Shown here: piece after piece, positions 20,024 to 29,439 of the stretch
Layout: the number at the start of each line of letters is the position of its first letter
Position numbering within the stretch: position 1 is the first letter of the stretch
Source of the DNA: Marinobacter lutaoensis
GTDB lineage: Bacteria > Pseudomonadota > Gammaproteobacteria > Pseudomonadales > Oleiphilaceae
DNA: 64,000 nt
Assembly (NCBI RefSeq): GCF_001981305.1
Contig: NZ_MSCW01000003.1
Span: 1 to 64,000 of the forward strand
Direction: 5' to 3'
Program-made: the position numbers and the translations under genes
Notes under the pieces: model-generated
Seen by the model: the letters and a program-made list of their open reading frames with translations, nothing else
Database searches by the model: none
What the model was told of the DNA's origin: nothing

Positions 20024-20637
20024 GGCAGCAGGTTAACCTTTACACGCCGGAATTGCGGCCCCGAAAGGAGCGAATTCAGGGGACGTTCGTGGTGGCCTGT
20101 TGTCTGGGACTGGTGTTGCTGATGCTTGTCGCCGGTGCTTGGCTGGCTTACCGGAAGCACGACCTGAGGGATCGGCTGGCGGCGCTTGAGCAGCAAAATG
20201 AGCAGCAGGTGGCTGCACTGCAGGCGCTGAATCAGGAACTGCAGCGGCGTCAGCCCGATCCGGAGCTGACCGCCGCGTTGGCGCGCGTTAATGAGGCATT
20301 GGTACGACGGCAACGTTTGCTGGAACGGGTCGAGGGGCTGGTGTTGCAGCGGGGAGGCGTCTTTTCTCCGAAGATGGCCGCGCTGGCGCGTCAGATTCCT
20401 GACGGCGTTTGGCTGACTCGGGTCCGCCTGGCTGCGAATCCCCCGACCATTGCCATTGCCGGGCGTGCGACCGCCGCCCCCTTGGTGCCGCTGTATCTGG
20501 AACGCCTGGGGGAAGCACCGGAGTTCTCGGGACGTACGTTCGGGGCCTTTCGCCTGAACCGTCCCGAGGCGCCTGAAGAGCGGTCTTGGGTGTCGTTCTT
20601 CGTGGCCAGTGAGCCGGAGCCGGAGGGAGACGAATGA
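20020..20637 (+). CDS. PilN-like MSHA assembly protein
   Basis: The product has 205 residues. It starts MRQQVNLYTPELRPRKERIQ, the N-terminal peptide by which PilN-type proteins bind PilM partners. One membrane helix (about residues 25-45, VVACCLGLVLLMLVAGAWLA) is followed by a coiled coil (LAALEQQNEQQVAALQALNQ) and a periplasmic ferredoxin-like part. It corresponds to the MshI1/PilN-like protein of other MSHA loci. It overlaps both neighbours by 4 bases. Confidence 0.82.
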   Translation: MRQQVNLYTPELRPRKERIQGTFVVACCLGLVLLMLVAGAWLAYRKHDLRDRLAALEQQNEQQVAALQALNQELQRRQPDPELTAALARVNEALVRRQRLLERVEGLVLQRGGVFSPKMAALARQIPDGVWLTRVRLAANPPTIAIAGRATAAPLVPLYLERLGEAPEFSGRTFGAFRLNRPEAPEERSWVSFFVASEPEPEGDE

Positions 20638-21314
20638 CTTCGCCTGTTGTGAATGCCTGGAAGCGGGGCTTGGTCTGGTTTGACGAACGGCCGCTGCGCG
20701 AACGCGCGCTGCTGCTTGCCACCGTGCTGTTGGTGATCCTGTTCCTGGGGTGGCACTGGGGGTTGGCGCCGATGTGGCAGGCCAACAACAACCTGGAGTT
20801 TGCCATTCAGTCCGCTGAAGGCCGCCGGGACGAACTGAGGGGCGAACAACGTCGGCTTGAGCGCCTGCTCTCTGAGGATCCATCCCGCGAGCTGCAGGCA
20901 CAGCTGGCCAGCCGCCAACGACAGCTGGACCGGCTGGAGCGGGACATCGCGGCGACCACCGGTCAGCTGATCGCGCCGCGTGCCATGGTTGCCCTGCTGA
21001 AGGACATTCTGGCAACGCAGCCGGGGCTGACTCTTCAGTCCATGGCGCTGAAGACACCCACGCCGATCTATGGCGACCCGTCCGGGGAAGGCACCGGCGA
21101 TTCGGCTCCGCCCCCCTTGCTTTACGCGCACCAGGTCGAGCTGCGAATCCAGGGAGCCTATCTGGATGTCCTGTCCTATCTGGAAAGGCTTGAGGCGGTG
21201 GATGAACGACTGGGCTGGGTGAGTGTGTCCTATCAGGCCGGGGAGTGGCCCCAGGGCGAGGCGGTAATCGAGGTGCGCACTCTGAGTCTTGAAAAAACGT
21301 GGTTGGGAGTTTGA
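20634..21314 (+). CDS. mshJ: MSHA biogenesis protein MshJ (PilO-like)
   Basis: The product has 226 residues. A membrane helix near residues 25-45 (LLLATVLLVILFLGWHWGLA) is followed by a long heptad-rich segment (residues about 55-110) and a C-terminal periplasmic domain. This is the layout of PilO/GspM-type platform proteins, and the position between the PilN-like gene and mshK fits MshJ. It should pair with the PilN-like protein in the inner membrane. Confidence 0.82.
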   Translation: MTSPVVNAWKRGLVWFDERPLRERALLLATVLLVILFLGWHWGLAPMWQANNNLEFAIQSAEGRRDELRGEQRRLERLLSEDPSRELQAQLASRQRQLDRLERDIAATTGQLIAPRAMVALLKDILATQPGLTLQSMALKTPTPIYGDPSGEGTGDSAPPPLLYAHQVELRIQGAYLDVLSYLERLEAVDERLGWVSVSYQAGEWPQGEAVIEVRTLSLEKTWLGV

Positions 21315-21315
21315 C

Positions 21316-21639
21316 ATGAGGGTGTGTGTCTGGGGTGTCGCGGTGTGTTTGGCGATGGGCGGCTCCTTCGCGTGGGCGTTGCGGGACCCTACGCGGCCCC
21401 CCGATGCATCGGCGCCGGCACCGGTGGCCCTGCCCCAGCGCCCGCTGTCACTGGACTCGATTGTCTACGGCGAGACCCGCCGGGTGGCGGTCATTGACGG
21501 GGTGGCACTGAGGGAAGGTCAGGCGGGGGACGGTATCAAGGTACGAAAAATCCATCGGGATCGAGTCGAGGTGTTGGACGGAGGGCAGCTCCGGGTCTTG
21601 CGCCTGAATACGCTGCCAGAGGTGCGGGAAACGCCATGA
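21316..21639 (+). CDS. mshK: MSHA biogenesis protein MshK
   Basis: The product has 107 residues when the ATG at 21316 is used. It has a signal peptide of about 20 residues ending SFAWA, then LRDPTRPPDA, a segment typical of MshK/PilP/GspC-like periplasmic proteins that link the inner-membrane platform to the secretin. The C-terminal part (DSIVYGETRRVAVIDGVALR and VRKIHRDRVEVLDGGQLRVL) resembles an HR domain. It overlaps mshL by 4 bases. Confidence 0.8.
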   Translation: MRVCVWGVAVCLAMGGSFAWALRDPTRPPDASAPAPVALPQRPLSLDSIVYGETRRVAVIDGVALREGQAGDGIKVRKIHRDRVEVLDGGQLRVLRLNTLPEVRETP

Positions 21640-23345
21640 TCAACTTCAAGAAGCCCATGTTCAGTCTAGGTTTCCGGGGGCTGTTGCTGTTGGCCCTGCT
21701 GGCTCAGGCCGCCTGCAGCAGCCATCCGCTGATGCGCTCGGCGACCGCCACCTCCACCGATGCCGCCGATGATATCGTTCGGGCCCTGGATTCAGGCCCC
21801 TCCGGTGCCACGGCTGCCAACGCCCATGCTACCGTCCCGCCGCCGGACATCAGTGCCGCATTGCTGCCTCCGCTGGCGCCGGAGGCCGACCGGGAGGAAC
21901 GTTTCGATGTCAATGCACGGGGCGTTGACGCCGGCGCCTTTTTCGAGTCCCTGGTCAACGGCACCCGTTATAACGTAGTGGTGCATCCGGATGTGGTGGC
22001 CAACATCGATCTTCGGCTCCGGGATGTCACGGTCCCGGAAGTGATGGACATCGTGGCCGATGTCTACGACCTGGACATTGAACGGAAGGGACGTCTGTAC
22101 CAGGTGCGCTCGAATCGTGTTCAGACGCGGATCTTTCCCATCGACTATCTGCACTTCAAGCGCCGGGGCAGCTCCGAAACCCGGGTCAGCTCCGGACAGG
22201 TGACCAGCGCCAGAAACAACGGCGATAGCGGGAACGCGAGTGCGGACTCCGAGGAAACCCGTAATTTAGTGGGCACCTCCATCTCCACCGCCACCGAGTC
22301 GGACTTCTGGCAGGATATCCAGGGCACCCTGGCGATGATGGTCGGAGCTGACGGCCAAGTGGTCGTCAATCCTGGGGCCGGCCTGGTGATGGTCCGCGCC
22401 AGTGGCGAGCAGCTGCGCCTGGTCGAGGACTACCTGACTCGGACCGAGCTGATCATGAAGCGCCAAGTGGTGCTGGAGGCGAAGATCCTGGAAGTCACCC
22501 TGAATGAAGGCTACCAGCAGGGCATCAGCTGGTCGGATTTGCAAAGATACTCCTCCACTGCTGCTTCAGATGGCCTCCCGATTGATTTCACTTCGCAAGT
22601 TCTAAGCGGCCAGGGTATTCAGTCCCCGGATATCGGCGGCCTGTTCTCCGCCACGTTCCGTAATGGCAGTTTCACGGCGCTGATTGAACTGCTCGGTACC
22701 CAGGGCAATGTCCAGATCCTGTCCAGCCCGAGGATTTCGACCGTCAACAACCAGAAGGCCGTGATCAAGGTGGGGACCGATGAGTTCTTCGTCACGGACA
22801 TCGACTTTGATGAAGACAACTCCGCAGTGACCGCCTCCGACACCACGTCCACCTCGGTGGAGTTGACGCCGTTCTTCTCCGGCATCTCCCTCGATGTTAC
22901 GCCACAGATCGGCGAGGACGGAACGGTCACCCTGCACGTGCATCCGTCGGTCAGCGAAGTCACCGATCAGGAAAAGGTGATCACCATCGGTGAGCGGGAC
23001 GTTACCCTGCCCTTGGCCAGCAGCACCGTCCGTGAAACCGACAGTGTGATCCGGGCCCAGAGCGGCCAGATCGTAGTGATTGGCGGTCTTATCCAGAACA
23101 CCAGCGAGGACAACAACTCGGCGGTCCCGTTCTTCAGTGAGATTCCGTTGCTGGGTGAGTTGTTCAAGCAGCGCCATTTCGACGCCCGCAAGAGCGAGCT
23201 GGTGATCCTGTTGCGGCCGGTGGTGGTGCAACTCGACACTATGGCAAAGGACATCGCCGCCAGCCGGGAGCGGATGAGCGTACTGCGGGAGTTGCTGCAA
23301 TCCTCGAAATCAGTCATGCCGGAACCGGAGAACACGCGACACTGA
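21636..23345 (+). CDS. mshL: MSHA outer-membrane secretin MshL (lipoprotein)
   Basis: The product has 569 residues. A signal peptide ends in a lipobox (LAQAAC, cysteine at about residue 28), so the protein is probably lipidated. N-domains follow (DVNARGVDAGAFFESLVNGT; RDVTVPEVMDIVADVYDLDI). A secretin domain lies at about 340-545 (IELLGTQGNVQILSSPRIST; SGQIVVIGGLIQNTSEDNNS; VPFFSEIPLLGELFKQR). It forms the outer-membrane ring through which the pilus exits. The long serine/asparagine-rich insert at about residues 180-210 is probably flexible. Confidence 0.93.
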   Translation: MINFKKPMFSLGFRGLLLLALLAQAACSSHPLMRSATATSTDAADDIVRALDSGPSGATAANAHATVPPPDISAALLPPLAPEADREERFDVNARGVDAGAFFESLVNGTRYNVVVHPDVVANIDLRLRDVTVPEVMDIVADVYDLDIERKGRLYQVRSNRVQTRIFPIDYLHFKRRGSSETRVSSGQVTSARNNGDSGNASADSEETRNLVGTSISTATESDFWQDIQGTLAMMVGADGQVVVNPGAGLVMVRASGEQLRLVEDYLTRTELIMKRQVVLEAKILEVTLNEGYQQGISWSDLQRYSSTAASDGLPIDFTSQVLSGQGIQSPDIGGLFSATFRNGSFTALIELLGTQGNVQILSSPRISTVNNQKAVIKVGTDEFFVTDIDFDEDNSAVTASDTTSTSVELTPFFSGISLDVTPQIGEDGTVTLHVHPSVSEVTDQEKVITIGERDVTLPLASSTVRETDSVIRAQSGQIVVIGGLIQNTSEDNNSAVPFFSEIPLLGELFKQRHFDARKSELVILLRPVVVQLDTMAKDIAASRERMSVLRELLQSSKSVMPEPENTRH

Positions 23346-23346
23346 C

Positions 23347-24186
23347 ATGTACGAGGCCCATTTCGGACTGCGGGAAGCTCCATTTGCATTGACGCCCAAC
23401 ACCCGTTATTTCCTGCGGGCGCCGAGTCATGCCGACGCCCTGGAGCTGCTGTTGGTTGCGCTTCGGGAGCGGGAGGGGTTCATCAAGATCACCGGTGAGG
23501 TTGGAACCGGCAAAACTCTGTTGTGCCGGTTGCTGTTGAATGAACTGGACGCGCAGGCTCATACCGCCTATATCCCGAACCCCAACCTGCCGCCGGAGAC
23601 TCTGTACGAGGCCGTAGCCGAGGAACTCGGTGCGGATGTGGCCACATGCGCCAATGGCCACCAGGTGCTCAAGGCCCTGAATCAGCGGTTGATTGATCTG
23701 GCCATGGCCGCCAAGCCCGCGGTGCTGGTGATCGACGAAGCCCAGGCCATGCCGGAGCCTACGTTGGAGGCCCTGCGGCTGCTGACCAATCTGGAGACCG
23801 AGAGCCGTAAGCTGCTGCAGGTGGTGCTGTTCGGACAGCCGGAGTTGGACTCGGTGTTGGCCAAGCGTTCCCTGCGTCAGCTGCGCCAGCGGATCACTTT
23901 CCATTACCAACTGGCACCGCTGGACCGGGCCTCGGTGGAGCACTATCTCCGGCATCGACTGGCCCAGGCCGGTTATGACCGGGGGGAGCTGTTTACGCCC
24001 GGTGCCTTGAAACTCATCGCCCGAGCCTCCCGGGGAATTCCCAGGCTGGTGAACGTGCTGGCACACAAGGCCATGCTGGCGGCCTGGGGAGAGGGCGAGC
24101 GGAAAGTCGACCGGGGCCATGTCCTGCGGGCTGTGGACGATACTGAAAGCGCATACCGGCCCGGTTGGGTTGCGAGGTGGTTATGA
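23347..24186 (+). CDS. mshM: MSHA biogenesis ATPase MshM
   Basis: The product has 279 residues. It is an ExeA/GspA-like AAA ATPase: opening MYEAHFGLREAPFALTPNTR, Walker A GEVGTGKT (residues about 51-58), Walker B VLVIDEAQAM (about 128-137). Such proteins are thought to help secretin assembly or peptidoglycan insertion together with a GspB-like partner, which here would be MshN. It starts one base after mshL and overlaps mshN by 4 bases. Confidence 0.88.
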   Translation: MYEAHFGLREAPFALTPNTRYFLRAPSHADALELLLVALREREGFIKITGEVGTGKTLLCRLLLNELDAQAHTAYIPNPNLPPETLYEAVAEELGADVATCANGHQVLKALNQRLIDLAMAAKPAVLVIDEAQAMPEPTLEALRLLTNLETESRKLLQVVLFGQPELDSVLAKRSLRQLRQRITFHYQLAPLDRASVEHYLRHRLAQAGYDRGELFTPGALKLIARASRGIPRLVNVLAHKAMLAAWGEGERKVDRGHVLRAVDDTESAYRPGWVARWL

Positions 24187-25268
24187 GCTTGCTCAACGAC
24201 GCATTGCGAGCCGCCGAACAGCGCCAGCGCCCGTCGCAGCGACCGGTGCCCTATCTGGGGCGCCGGCCCGGTCGTCCGCGCCGGCGCGTCGCCTTGCTGG
24301 TGCTTCCCCTGGTGCTGGCGGCTGGCGCCGTGGTGGCCATCCACCTGTGGCGGGCACCGCAACCGGTGGCCGCCACAGGTGAGGTGACACTGGATGTGAC
24401 CGGAGATGACGAGTCTCCGCCGTCTCCCCCGGCAGAGGTGCCAGCAAGAATTTCACGTGGGCCCCAGGACGCCGTGGCTCCCCCGCCCGTGCCGGTGTTG
24501 CCGCCCCCAGGACCGGCCCCGAAGCCGGTCGAAGTCACGGCGGCCCCGGTCCCGAAAGCGCCGTTGACGCCCCCCCCTCCGGCGGCGGCTGTGAGCGCTC
24601 CGGTCGCTGAGCCGGTGGTTTCCGCCCCCGAGCCCCGCACCTCGGTGGCGTCCGTGGAGCCGTCTTCACCGCCTCCGGTGGTGAAGCAGGTGCCGAGAAC
24701 ACCGGAAGCGCGGGATCGAGCCACCGGCCAAGAACTGGAGCGACTGGTTCGCGAGGGCCGGCTGGCTGAGGCTGAGCGGCGATTGTCCGATCTGTTGGCG
24801 CGACAGCCCGCGCCGGTCAGTCGTGCGGTGGTCGCCCGGGCGTTGCTGGTCGACGGCCAGGCCGGGGCGGCCCTGAGTTGGTTGCCTCCGGCAGTGACCG
24901 AGGCCGATCCGGAGCTGCGGCTGCTGCGTGCACGGGCTCTGCTGGCCAGAGGCGATCTGGACGGGGCGGTGGCCCTCCTGAGTCACCGGATTCCGCCTGT
25001 GGCCGGACATATCGAATACCGTGTGACCCTGGCCACCCTGTTGCAGCAGGCTGGGGACAGCGAGGCGGCAGCCGGGCACTGGACGGCATTGCTGATGGCC
25101 GACGACAGTCGGGCCGCCTGGTGGGTCGGGCTGGCCCTGGCTCTGGAGGGGCAGGGCAAGATCGCCAGCGCGATTCGGGCCTATGGTCAGGCGGCGGCCC
25201 TGCCCGGGCTCTCCACCGCATTGGCGGACTTTGTTCGCGAACGTCTCAGGCAATTGCAGGCGGGATGA
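24183..25268 (+). CDS. mshN: MSHA biogenesis protein MshN
   Basis: The product has 361 residues from the ATG at 24183 (MSLLNDALRAAEQRQRP, typical of MshN/GspB-like proteins). One membrane helix (about residues 38-58) is followed by a proline- and valine-rich periplasmic linker (about 60-180) and helical TPR-like repeats in the C-terminal half (EADPELRLLRARALLARGDL and others). It probably links MshM to the cell wall and secretin. It overlaps mshE by 4 bases. Confidence 0.83.
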   Translation: MSLLNDALRAAEQRQRPSQRPVPYLGRRPGRPRRRVALLVLPLVLAAGAVVAIHLWRAPQPVAATGEVTLDVTGDDESPPSPPAEVPARISRGPQDAVAPPPVPVLPPPGPAPKPVEVTAAPVPKAPLTPPPPAAAVSAPVAEPVVSAPEPRTSVASVEPSSPPPVVKQVPRTPEARDRATGQELERLVREGRLAEAERRLSDLLARQPAPVSRAVVARALLVDGQAGAALSWLPPAVTEADPELRLLRARALLARGDLDGAVALLSHRIPPVAGHIEYRVTLATLLQQAGDSEAAAGHWTALLMADDSRAAWWVGLALALEGQGKIASAIRAYGQAAALPGLSTALADFVRERLRQLQAG

Positions 25269-27019
25269 TGGCAACTGAACCGAAAAAGAAAATCCGCATA
25301 GGCGACCTGCTGGTCCAGAATGCGGTGATCACCGAAGATCAGCTGGGGACGGCGCTGCGGGAGCAGAAACGCACCGGTCGCAAGCTGGGGCGTACCCTGA
25401 TCGACCTGGGGTACGTCGACGAGGACAGCCTGCTGAACATCCTGTCCCGGCAGCTGGACGTGCCCTTCGTACAGCTGCGCCATTACCAGTTCGACAACCA
25501 TCTGGTGAAGAAACTGCCGGAAGCCGTGGCCCGACGGTTCCGGGCCATTGTTCTGGCGGAACGGAACGGGGAACTGCTGGTGGGCATGGCCGACCCTCTG
25601 GACATCTTCGCTTACGATGAGATCGTCCGGATTCTTAAACAGCCCATCAAGCAGGCAGTGGTCCGGGAAAGCGAGCTGCTCAGTACCCTGGATCTGGTGT
25701 ACCGCCGGACCGAAGAAATCGCCTCGCTGGCGGAAGAGCTGGAAGACGAGCTGGATGACGATGCCTTCGACTTGGCCGATCTGACGGCCGAGTCTTCCAG
25801 CGAAGACGCTCCGGTCGTCAAGCTGCTGAAAACGCTGTTCGAGGACGCGGTGCAGGCCCGCAGCTCCGACATTCACATTGAGCCCGACGAGTCGGTGGTA
25901 CGGATCCGGCAGCGGGTGGACGGCGTGCTGCAGGAGCAGGTGATGAAGGAGAAGCGCGTCAATGCCGCTCTGGTTCTGCGCCTGAAACTCATGGCCGGAC
26001 TCAACATCTCCGAGAAACGGTTGCCACAGGACGGGCGCTTCAACGTCCGGGTCAAGGGGCGCAGCATTGATGTGCGTGTCTCCACCATGCCGGTGCAGTA
26101 TGGCGAGTCGGTGGTCATGCGGTTGCTGGATCAGAGCCAGGGCATGCTCAACCTGGAAAGCACCGGCATGCCGCCGGAACTGCTGGCCCGGTTCCGGCGG
26201 ATGATTCAGCGCCCCCATGGCATGATCCTGGTGACCGGGCCAACCGGCAGCGGCAAGACCACCACCCTGTATGGAGCCCTGTCCGAACTGAACCGTCCGG
26301 AAGTCAAGATCATTACGGCTGAAGACCCGGTCGAGTACCGTCTGCCTCGGGTCACCCAAGTGCAGGTGAACCCCAAAATCGGGCTTGAATTCTCCGACGT
26401 ACTCCGGGCGGCGCTGCGTCAGGACCCGGATGTCATCCTGGTGGGCGAAATGCGGGATTCGGAAACCGTTGAGATTGGCCTGCGGGCCGCCATGACCGGC
26501 CACCTGGTGCTGTCCACATTGCACACCAACGATTCGATCAGCAGCGCCATGCGCCTGATCGACATGGGGGCGGAACCTTTTCTGGTGGCCAGTTCCCTGT
26601 TGGGGGTGGTGGCGCAGCGGCTGGTCCGGCGGGTGTGTGAGAACTGTGCCGAGCCATATCAGCCGACCGAACAGGAACGGATCTGGCTGGAGAGCTTCGA
26701 GCTGGATCCGGTGGATCTGGAAGCCGGATTTGTCCAGGGGCGGGGCTGCTATCAGTGCAGCAACACCGGCTACAAGGGGCGCGTGGGTGTCTATGAAATG
26801 CTGGAGATGAACGAGGCGATGCTGGACGCCCTGCGGCGTCGGGATGTTGCCCGCTTCACCCAGGCGGCGCGACAGAGCCCGCTGTACCGCCCCCTGGGAC
26901 GCTGCGCCATGGACTACGCTCTGCGTGGGATCACCTCGTTGGCCGAGGTGGCCCGAGTCGCGGCCACCTCGGAGGCCGAGCTCACGGCCCCGGACGCGTC
27001 GGCCGGGGAGGCGCACTGA
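25265..27019 (+). CDS. mshE: MSHA pilus extension ATPase MshE with MshEN domain
   Basis: The product has 584 residues from the ATG at 25265, which overlaps the mshN stop; a much longer open frame upstream is a shadow of mshN. The N-terminal 110 residues carry two repeats of the MshEN type (RIGDLLVQNAVITEDQLGTA, then KLGRTLIDLGYVDEDSLLNI), the cyclic-di-GMP-binding motif described for V. cholerae MshE. The C-terminal ATPase has Walker A GPTGSGKTTT, the Asp-box region VGEMRDSETVEIGLRAAMTG, a HLVLSTLHTND histidine box and a tetracysteine zinc site (CENC, then CYQC). It powers pilus assembly on the cytoplasmic face. Confidence 0.94.
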   Translation: MMATEPKKKIRIGDLLVQNAVITEDQLGTALREQKRTGRKLGRTLIDLGYVDEDSLLNILSRQLDVPFVQLRHYQFDNHLVKKLPEAVARRFRAIVLAERNGELLVGMADPLDIFAYDEIVRILKQPIKQAVVRESELLSTLDLVYRRTEEIASLAEELEDELDDDAFDLADLTAESSSEDAPVVKLLKTLFEDAVQARSSDIHIEPDESVVRIRQRVDGVLQEQVMKEKRVNAALVLRLKLMAGLNISEKRLPQDGRFNVRVKGRSIDVRVSTMPVQYGESVVMRLLDQSQGMLNLESTGMPPELLARFRRMIQRPHGMILVTGPTGSGKTTTLYGALSELNRPEVKIITAEDPVEYRLPRVTQVQVNPKIGLEFSDVLRAALRQDPDVILVGEMRDSETVEIGLRAAMTGHLVLSTLHTNDSISSAMRLIDMGAEPFLVASSLLGVVAQRLVRRVCENCAEPYQPTEQERIWLESFELDPVDLEAGFVQGRGCYQCSNTGYKGRVGVYEMLEMNEAMLDALRRRDVARFTQAARQSPLYRPLGRCAMDYALRGITSLAEVARVAATSEAELTAPDASAGEAH

Positions 27020-28248
27020 TGGAGTTTCTCTACCGGGGCCGGGACGCCCAGGGAGGGGTCCACCAGGGCACGCTGGTGGCCGTGAGCGCGGAGGCTGCGG
27101 CAGCCGAGCTGATGCGCAAGGGCATCACTCCACTGACGATTCGGCCGCGGCCGGCGTCGCCGGGGGCTTCGGATTGGCGACAGCGATTGCTGCCGGGGCG
27201 CCAAACCGTCACGCTGGATGAACTGATCGTCTTTTGTCGCCAGATGTATGCGCTGACCCGGGCGGGTATTCCGCTGATCCGGACCATGCGGGGGCTGGCG
27301 GAGACAACCCGCTCACCCGCACTGGCGCGGGTGTTGGACGATGTCACCTCCCGGTTGGAGGGGGGCACCACCATGGCGACCGCGATGAAGGCGCATCCGG
27401 CGGTTTTTTCGGATCTGTTCGTTGCCATGATTCACGTCGGTGAAAACACCGGGATGCTGGACGAGTCGTTCAAGCGCCTGTCCGATATTCTGGAACTGGA
27501 ACGGGATACCCGACGCCGCCTGAAACAGGCCATGCGATATCCAACGTTCGTGCTGGTGGCGTTGCTGGCGGCGCTGATGATCGTGAATTTCCTGGTGATC
27601 CCCAAGTTCGCCGCAGTGTTCGACAAGCTGGGTGCGGACCTGCCGGTGCTGACCCAGGTCCTGGTCGGTACCTCCGAATTCCTGTTGGGGTATTGGTACG
27701 TGGTGCTGTTCGCGGTGGCCGGCGCTGCCGTGCTGGTCCGGCAGTGGCTCCGGACACCTGGGGGGCGGCTGACCTGGGACCGCTACAAGTTGCGTCTGCC
27801 GGTGATGGGCAACTTGCTGGAACTGATTACCTTGAGCCGGTTTGCCCGTAACTTCGCCACCATGCTGTCGGCTGGCATGCCCATCACCCATGCCCTGACG
27901 GTTGTTGCCGATGCCACGGACAATGCCTGGATCGCCACCCACATCAAGGAGATGCGTCTGGGGATCGAACGCGGGGAAAGCCTGCTCCGTACCGCGCGGC
28001 ACAGCGGCATGTTCACCCCACTGATCCTACAGATGATCGCGGTGGGCGAGGAGACCGGGGCCGTGGATGACATGCTCAACCACGTGGCTGATTTCTATGA
28101 CGAAGACGTCGACTACGGTCTCAAGCGCCTGGCCGAGTCGATCGAACCGATACTCATTGTCGCCATGGGGGTGCTGGTACTGATCCTGGCGCTGGGTGTG
28201 TTCCTGCCCATCTGGGACCTGGGGGCCGCGGCCATGGGGCGGGGCTAG
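27019..28248 (+). CDS. mshG: MSHA inner-membrane platform protein MshG
   Basis: The product has 409 residues and belongs to the GspF/PilC family. Two repeated GspF domains are visible (FCRQMYALTRAGIPLIRTMR, about residues 72-91, and RFARNFATMLSAGMPITHAL, about 275-294), with three membrane helices, the last near residues 380-405. It transfers the motion of MshE to the pilin subunits. The start shares one base with the mshE stop (TGATG). Confidence 0.92.
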   Translation: MEFLYRGRDAQGGVHQGTLVAVSAEAAAAELMRKGITPLTIRPRPASPGASDWRQRLLPGRQTVTLDELIVFCRQMYALTRAGIPLIRTMRGLAETTRSPALARVLDDVTSRLEGGTTMATAMKAHPAVFSDLFVAMIHVGENTGMLDESFKRLSDILELERDTRRRLKQAMRYPTFVLVALLAALMIVNFLVIPKFAAVFDKLGADLPVLTQVLVGTSEFLLGYWYVVLFAVAGAAVLVRQWLRTPGGRLTWDRYKLRLPVMGNLLELITLSRFARNFATMLSAGMPITHALTVVADATDNAWIATHIKEMRLGIERGESLLRTARHSGMFTPLILQMIAVGEETGAVDDMLNHVADFYDEDVDYGLKRLAESIEPILIVAMGVLVLILALGVFLPIWDLGAAAMGRG

Positions 28249-28252
28249 TGCC

Positions 28253-28831
28253 ATGCCGGCGGGGCGTCCGAGTGCCCGTGCTCTGGTCATCGTCCGGAAG
28301 TTCCGCCTGGCGGTGGTCTGGGGGCTGATCGGGCTGCTCTGGTGGTGCCTGCTGACGGCGTTGGAACGCCAATTGCAATACGCTGAGGAGCAGGGCACCC
28401 GTCTGGTGCTGGCGCAGTTGCGAGCGGCGCTGGTGGTGAAGGGGGCGGAAACGATGCTGACACAACCGGAGCGGCTGGCCGGGCTGTCGGGAGGCAACCC
28501 GTTCGACTGGCTGCAGGCGCCGTGGCCCGCTTATCGTGGTGACTGCGGGAACGCGGTTCCCGAGCCCGGCGACTGGTGTTTTCAGCCGGGCTCGCGGGAG
28601 AGCTCAGAAACAACCAAGAAGGGGTGGCTGCTGTACACCCCCAGGCAACCGGTGACCGTGGACGGCAATCTGTTGCCGGCCGATCGGCCCGTGGCGTGGC
28701 AGGTGACGACGACCTTTGTTGACCGTAACGGCAACCGCCGGCGGGAAGCGGGCGAGCGTCTGACCGGTCTGGCCCTTGAACCGGTGCCGATGGCAATGAC
28801 CGGCGTGGACGGGCCGGGGGCCAGGCCATGA
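28253..28831 (+). CDS. mshF: MSHA biogenesis protein MshF
   Basis: The product has 192 residues from the ATG at 28253, 4 bases after mshG. One N-terminal membrane helix (about residues 18-38, LAVVWGLIGLLWWCLLTALE) is followed by a helical segment and a small periplasmic domain with two cysteines. MshF proteins are poorly conserved and of unknown biochemical role; the call rests mainly on position between mshG and mshB. Confidence 0.7.
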   Translation: MPAGRPSARALVIVRKFRLAVVWGLIGLLWWCLLTALERQLQYAEEQGTRLVLAQLRAALVVKGAETMLTQPERLAGLSGGNPFDWLQAPWPAYRGDCGNAVPEPGDWCFQPGSRESSETTKKGWLLYTPRQPVTVDGNLLPADRPVAWQVTTTFVDRNGNRRREAGERLTGLALEPVPMAMTGVDGPGARP

Positions 28832-28875
28832 ATGGCCATTCATCAACCCTGAAAACGAACGAAAGAGGTGGACGA

Positions 28876-29400
28876 ATGAAACAGTACAGAAAAACGCGCG
28901 CCCAAGCAGGGTTTACCCTCATCGAGCTGGTGGTGGTGATTGCCATCCTGGCCATCCTGGCGGCTTTCGCGTTGCCTCGCTTTGCTCAGCTTTCCGAGCA
29001 GGCGCACGAGGCCAGCATCCGCGCTACGGCGGGTGCGCTCAGCGCCGGCGTGGCGCTGGTAAAGGCCCAGTGGGTCAGTAACGGACTGTCAGGTGCGGCG
29101 GATAATATCGACGGCTTCGGTAATGATGATGTCGATGTCGGGCCGGACGGCTGGCCGACCGCAACCAACGACAGCAATAGCACCAACATGACCACCGGTC
29201 GGTGCCAGCAGGTTTGGCAGGGTGTGCTTCAGGCCAATGCGCCGACAGTCACGGGCGCGACGCCGGAATACGAAATCTCTGTACAGGCCGACGGTAACGG
29301 CGGTGGCCAGGATTGTGTGTTTACCTACCAGGCGGACGGGCAGGGCAGCAACATCGTGTACGATGCCGATACCGGCGAAATCACCACAAACATCAACTAA
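28876..29400 (+). CDS. mshB: MSHA minor pilin MshB
   Basis: The product has 174 residues. It is a type IV prepilin: basic leader, cleavage after Gly in QAG/FTLIELVVVI, Glu at mature position 5, and a hydrophobic helix of about 25 residues. The mature part resembles the next gene (FALPRFAQLSEQAHEASIRA versus FALPRFADFGSEASTAALDG), so mshB and mshA look like an old duplication. Two cysteines probably form the C-terminal disulfide loop. The start at 28876 lies after GAGGTGG. Confidence 0.88.
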   Translation: MKQYRKTRAQAGFTLIELVVVIAILAILAAFALPRFAQLSEQAHEASIRATAGALSAGVALVKAQWVSNGLSGAADNIDGFGNDDVDVGPDGWPTATNDSNSTNMTTGRCQQVWQGVLQANAPTVTGATPEYEISVQADGNGGGQDCVFTYQADGQGSNIVYDADTGEITTNIN

Positions 29401-29439
29401 AACGAAAACGACCTCACTGACCAAGACGGAGTACAAACC

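Noticed and set aside
24480..24660. Proline/valine repeats in mshN as a tandem DNA repeat
   Set aside because: The amino-acid bias is that of a flexible periplasmic linker; no regular DNA repeat unit is seen.
24878..25264. An upstream in-frame extension of mshE (to 713 residues)
   Set aside because: The extension overlaps mshN and does not resemble the family; the ATG at 25265 matches the known MshE N-terminus.
25187..27016. A 609-residue open frame opposite mshE
   Set aside because: Shadow of mshE, with no ribosome-binding site and low-complexity composition.
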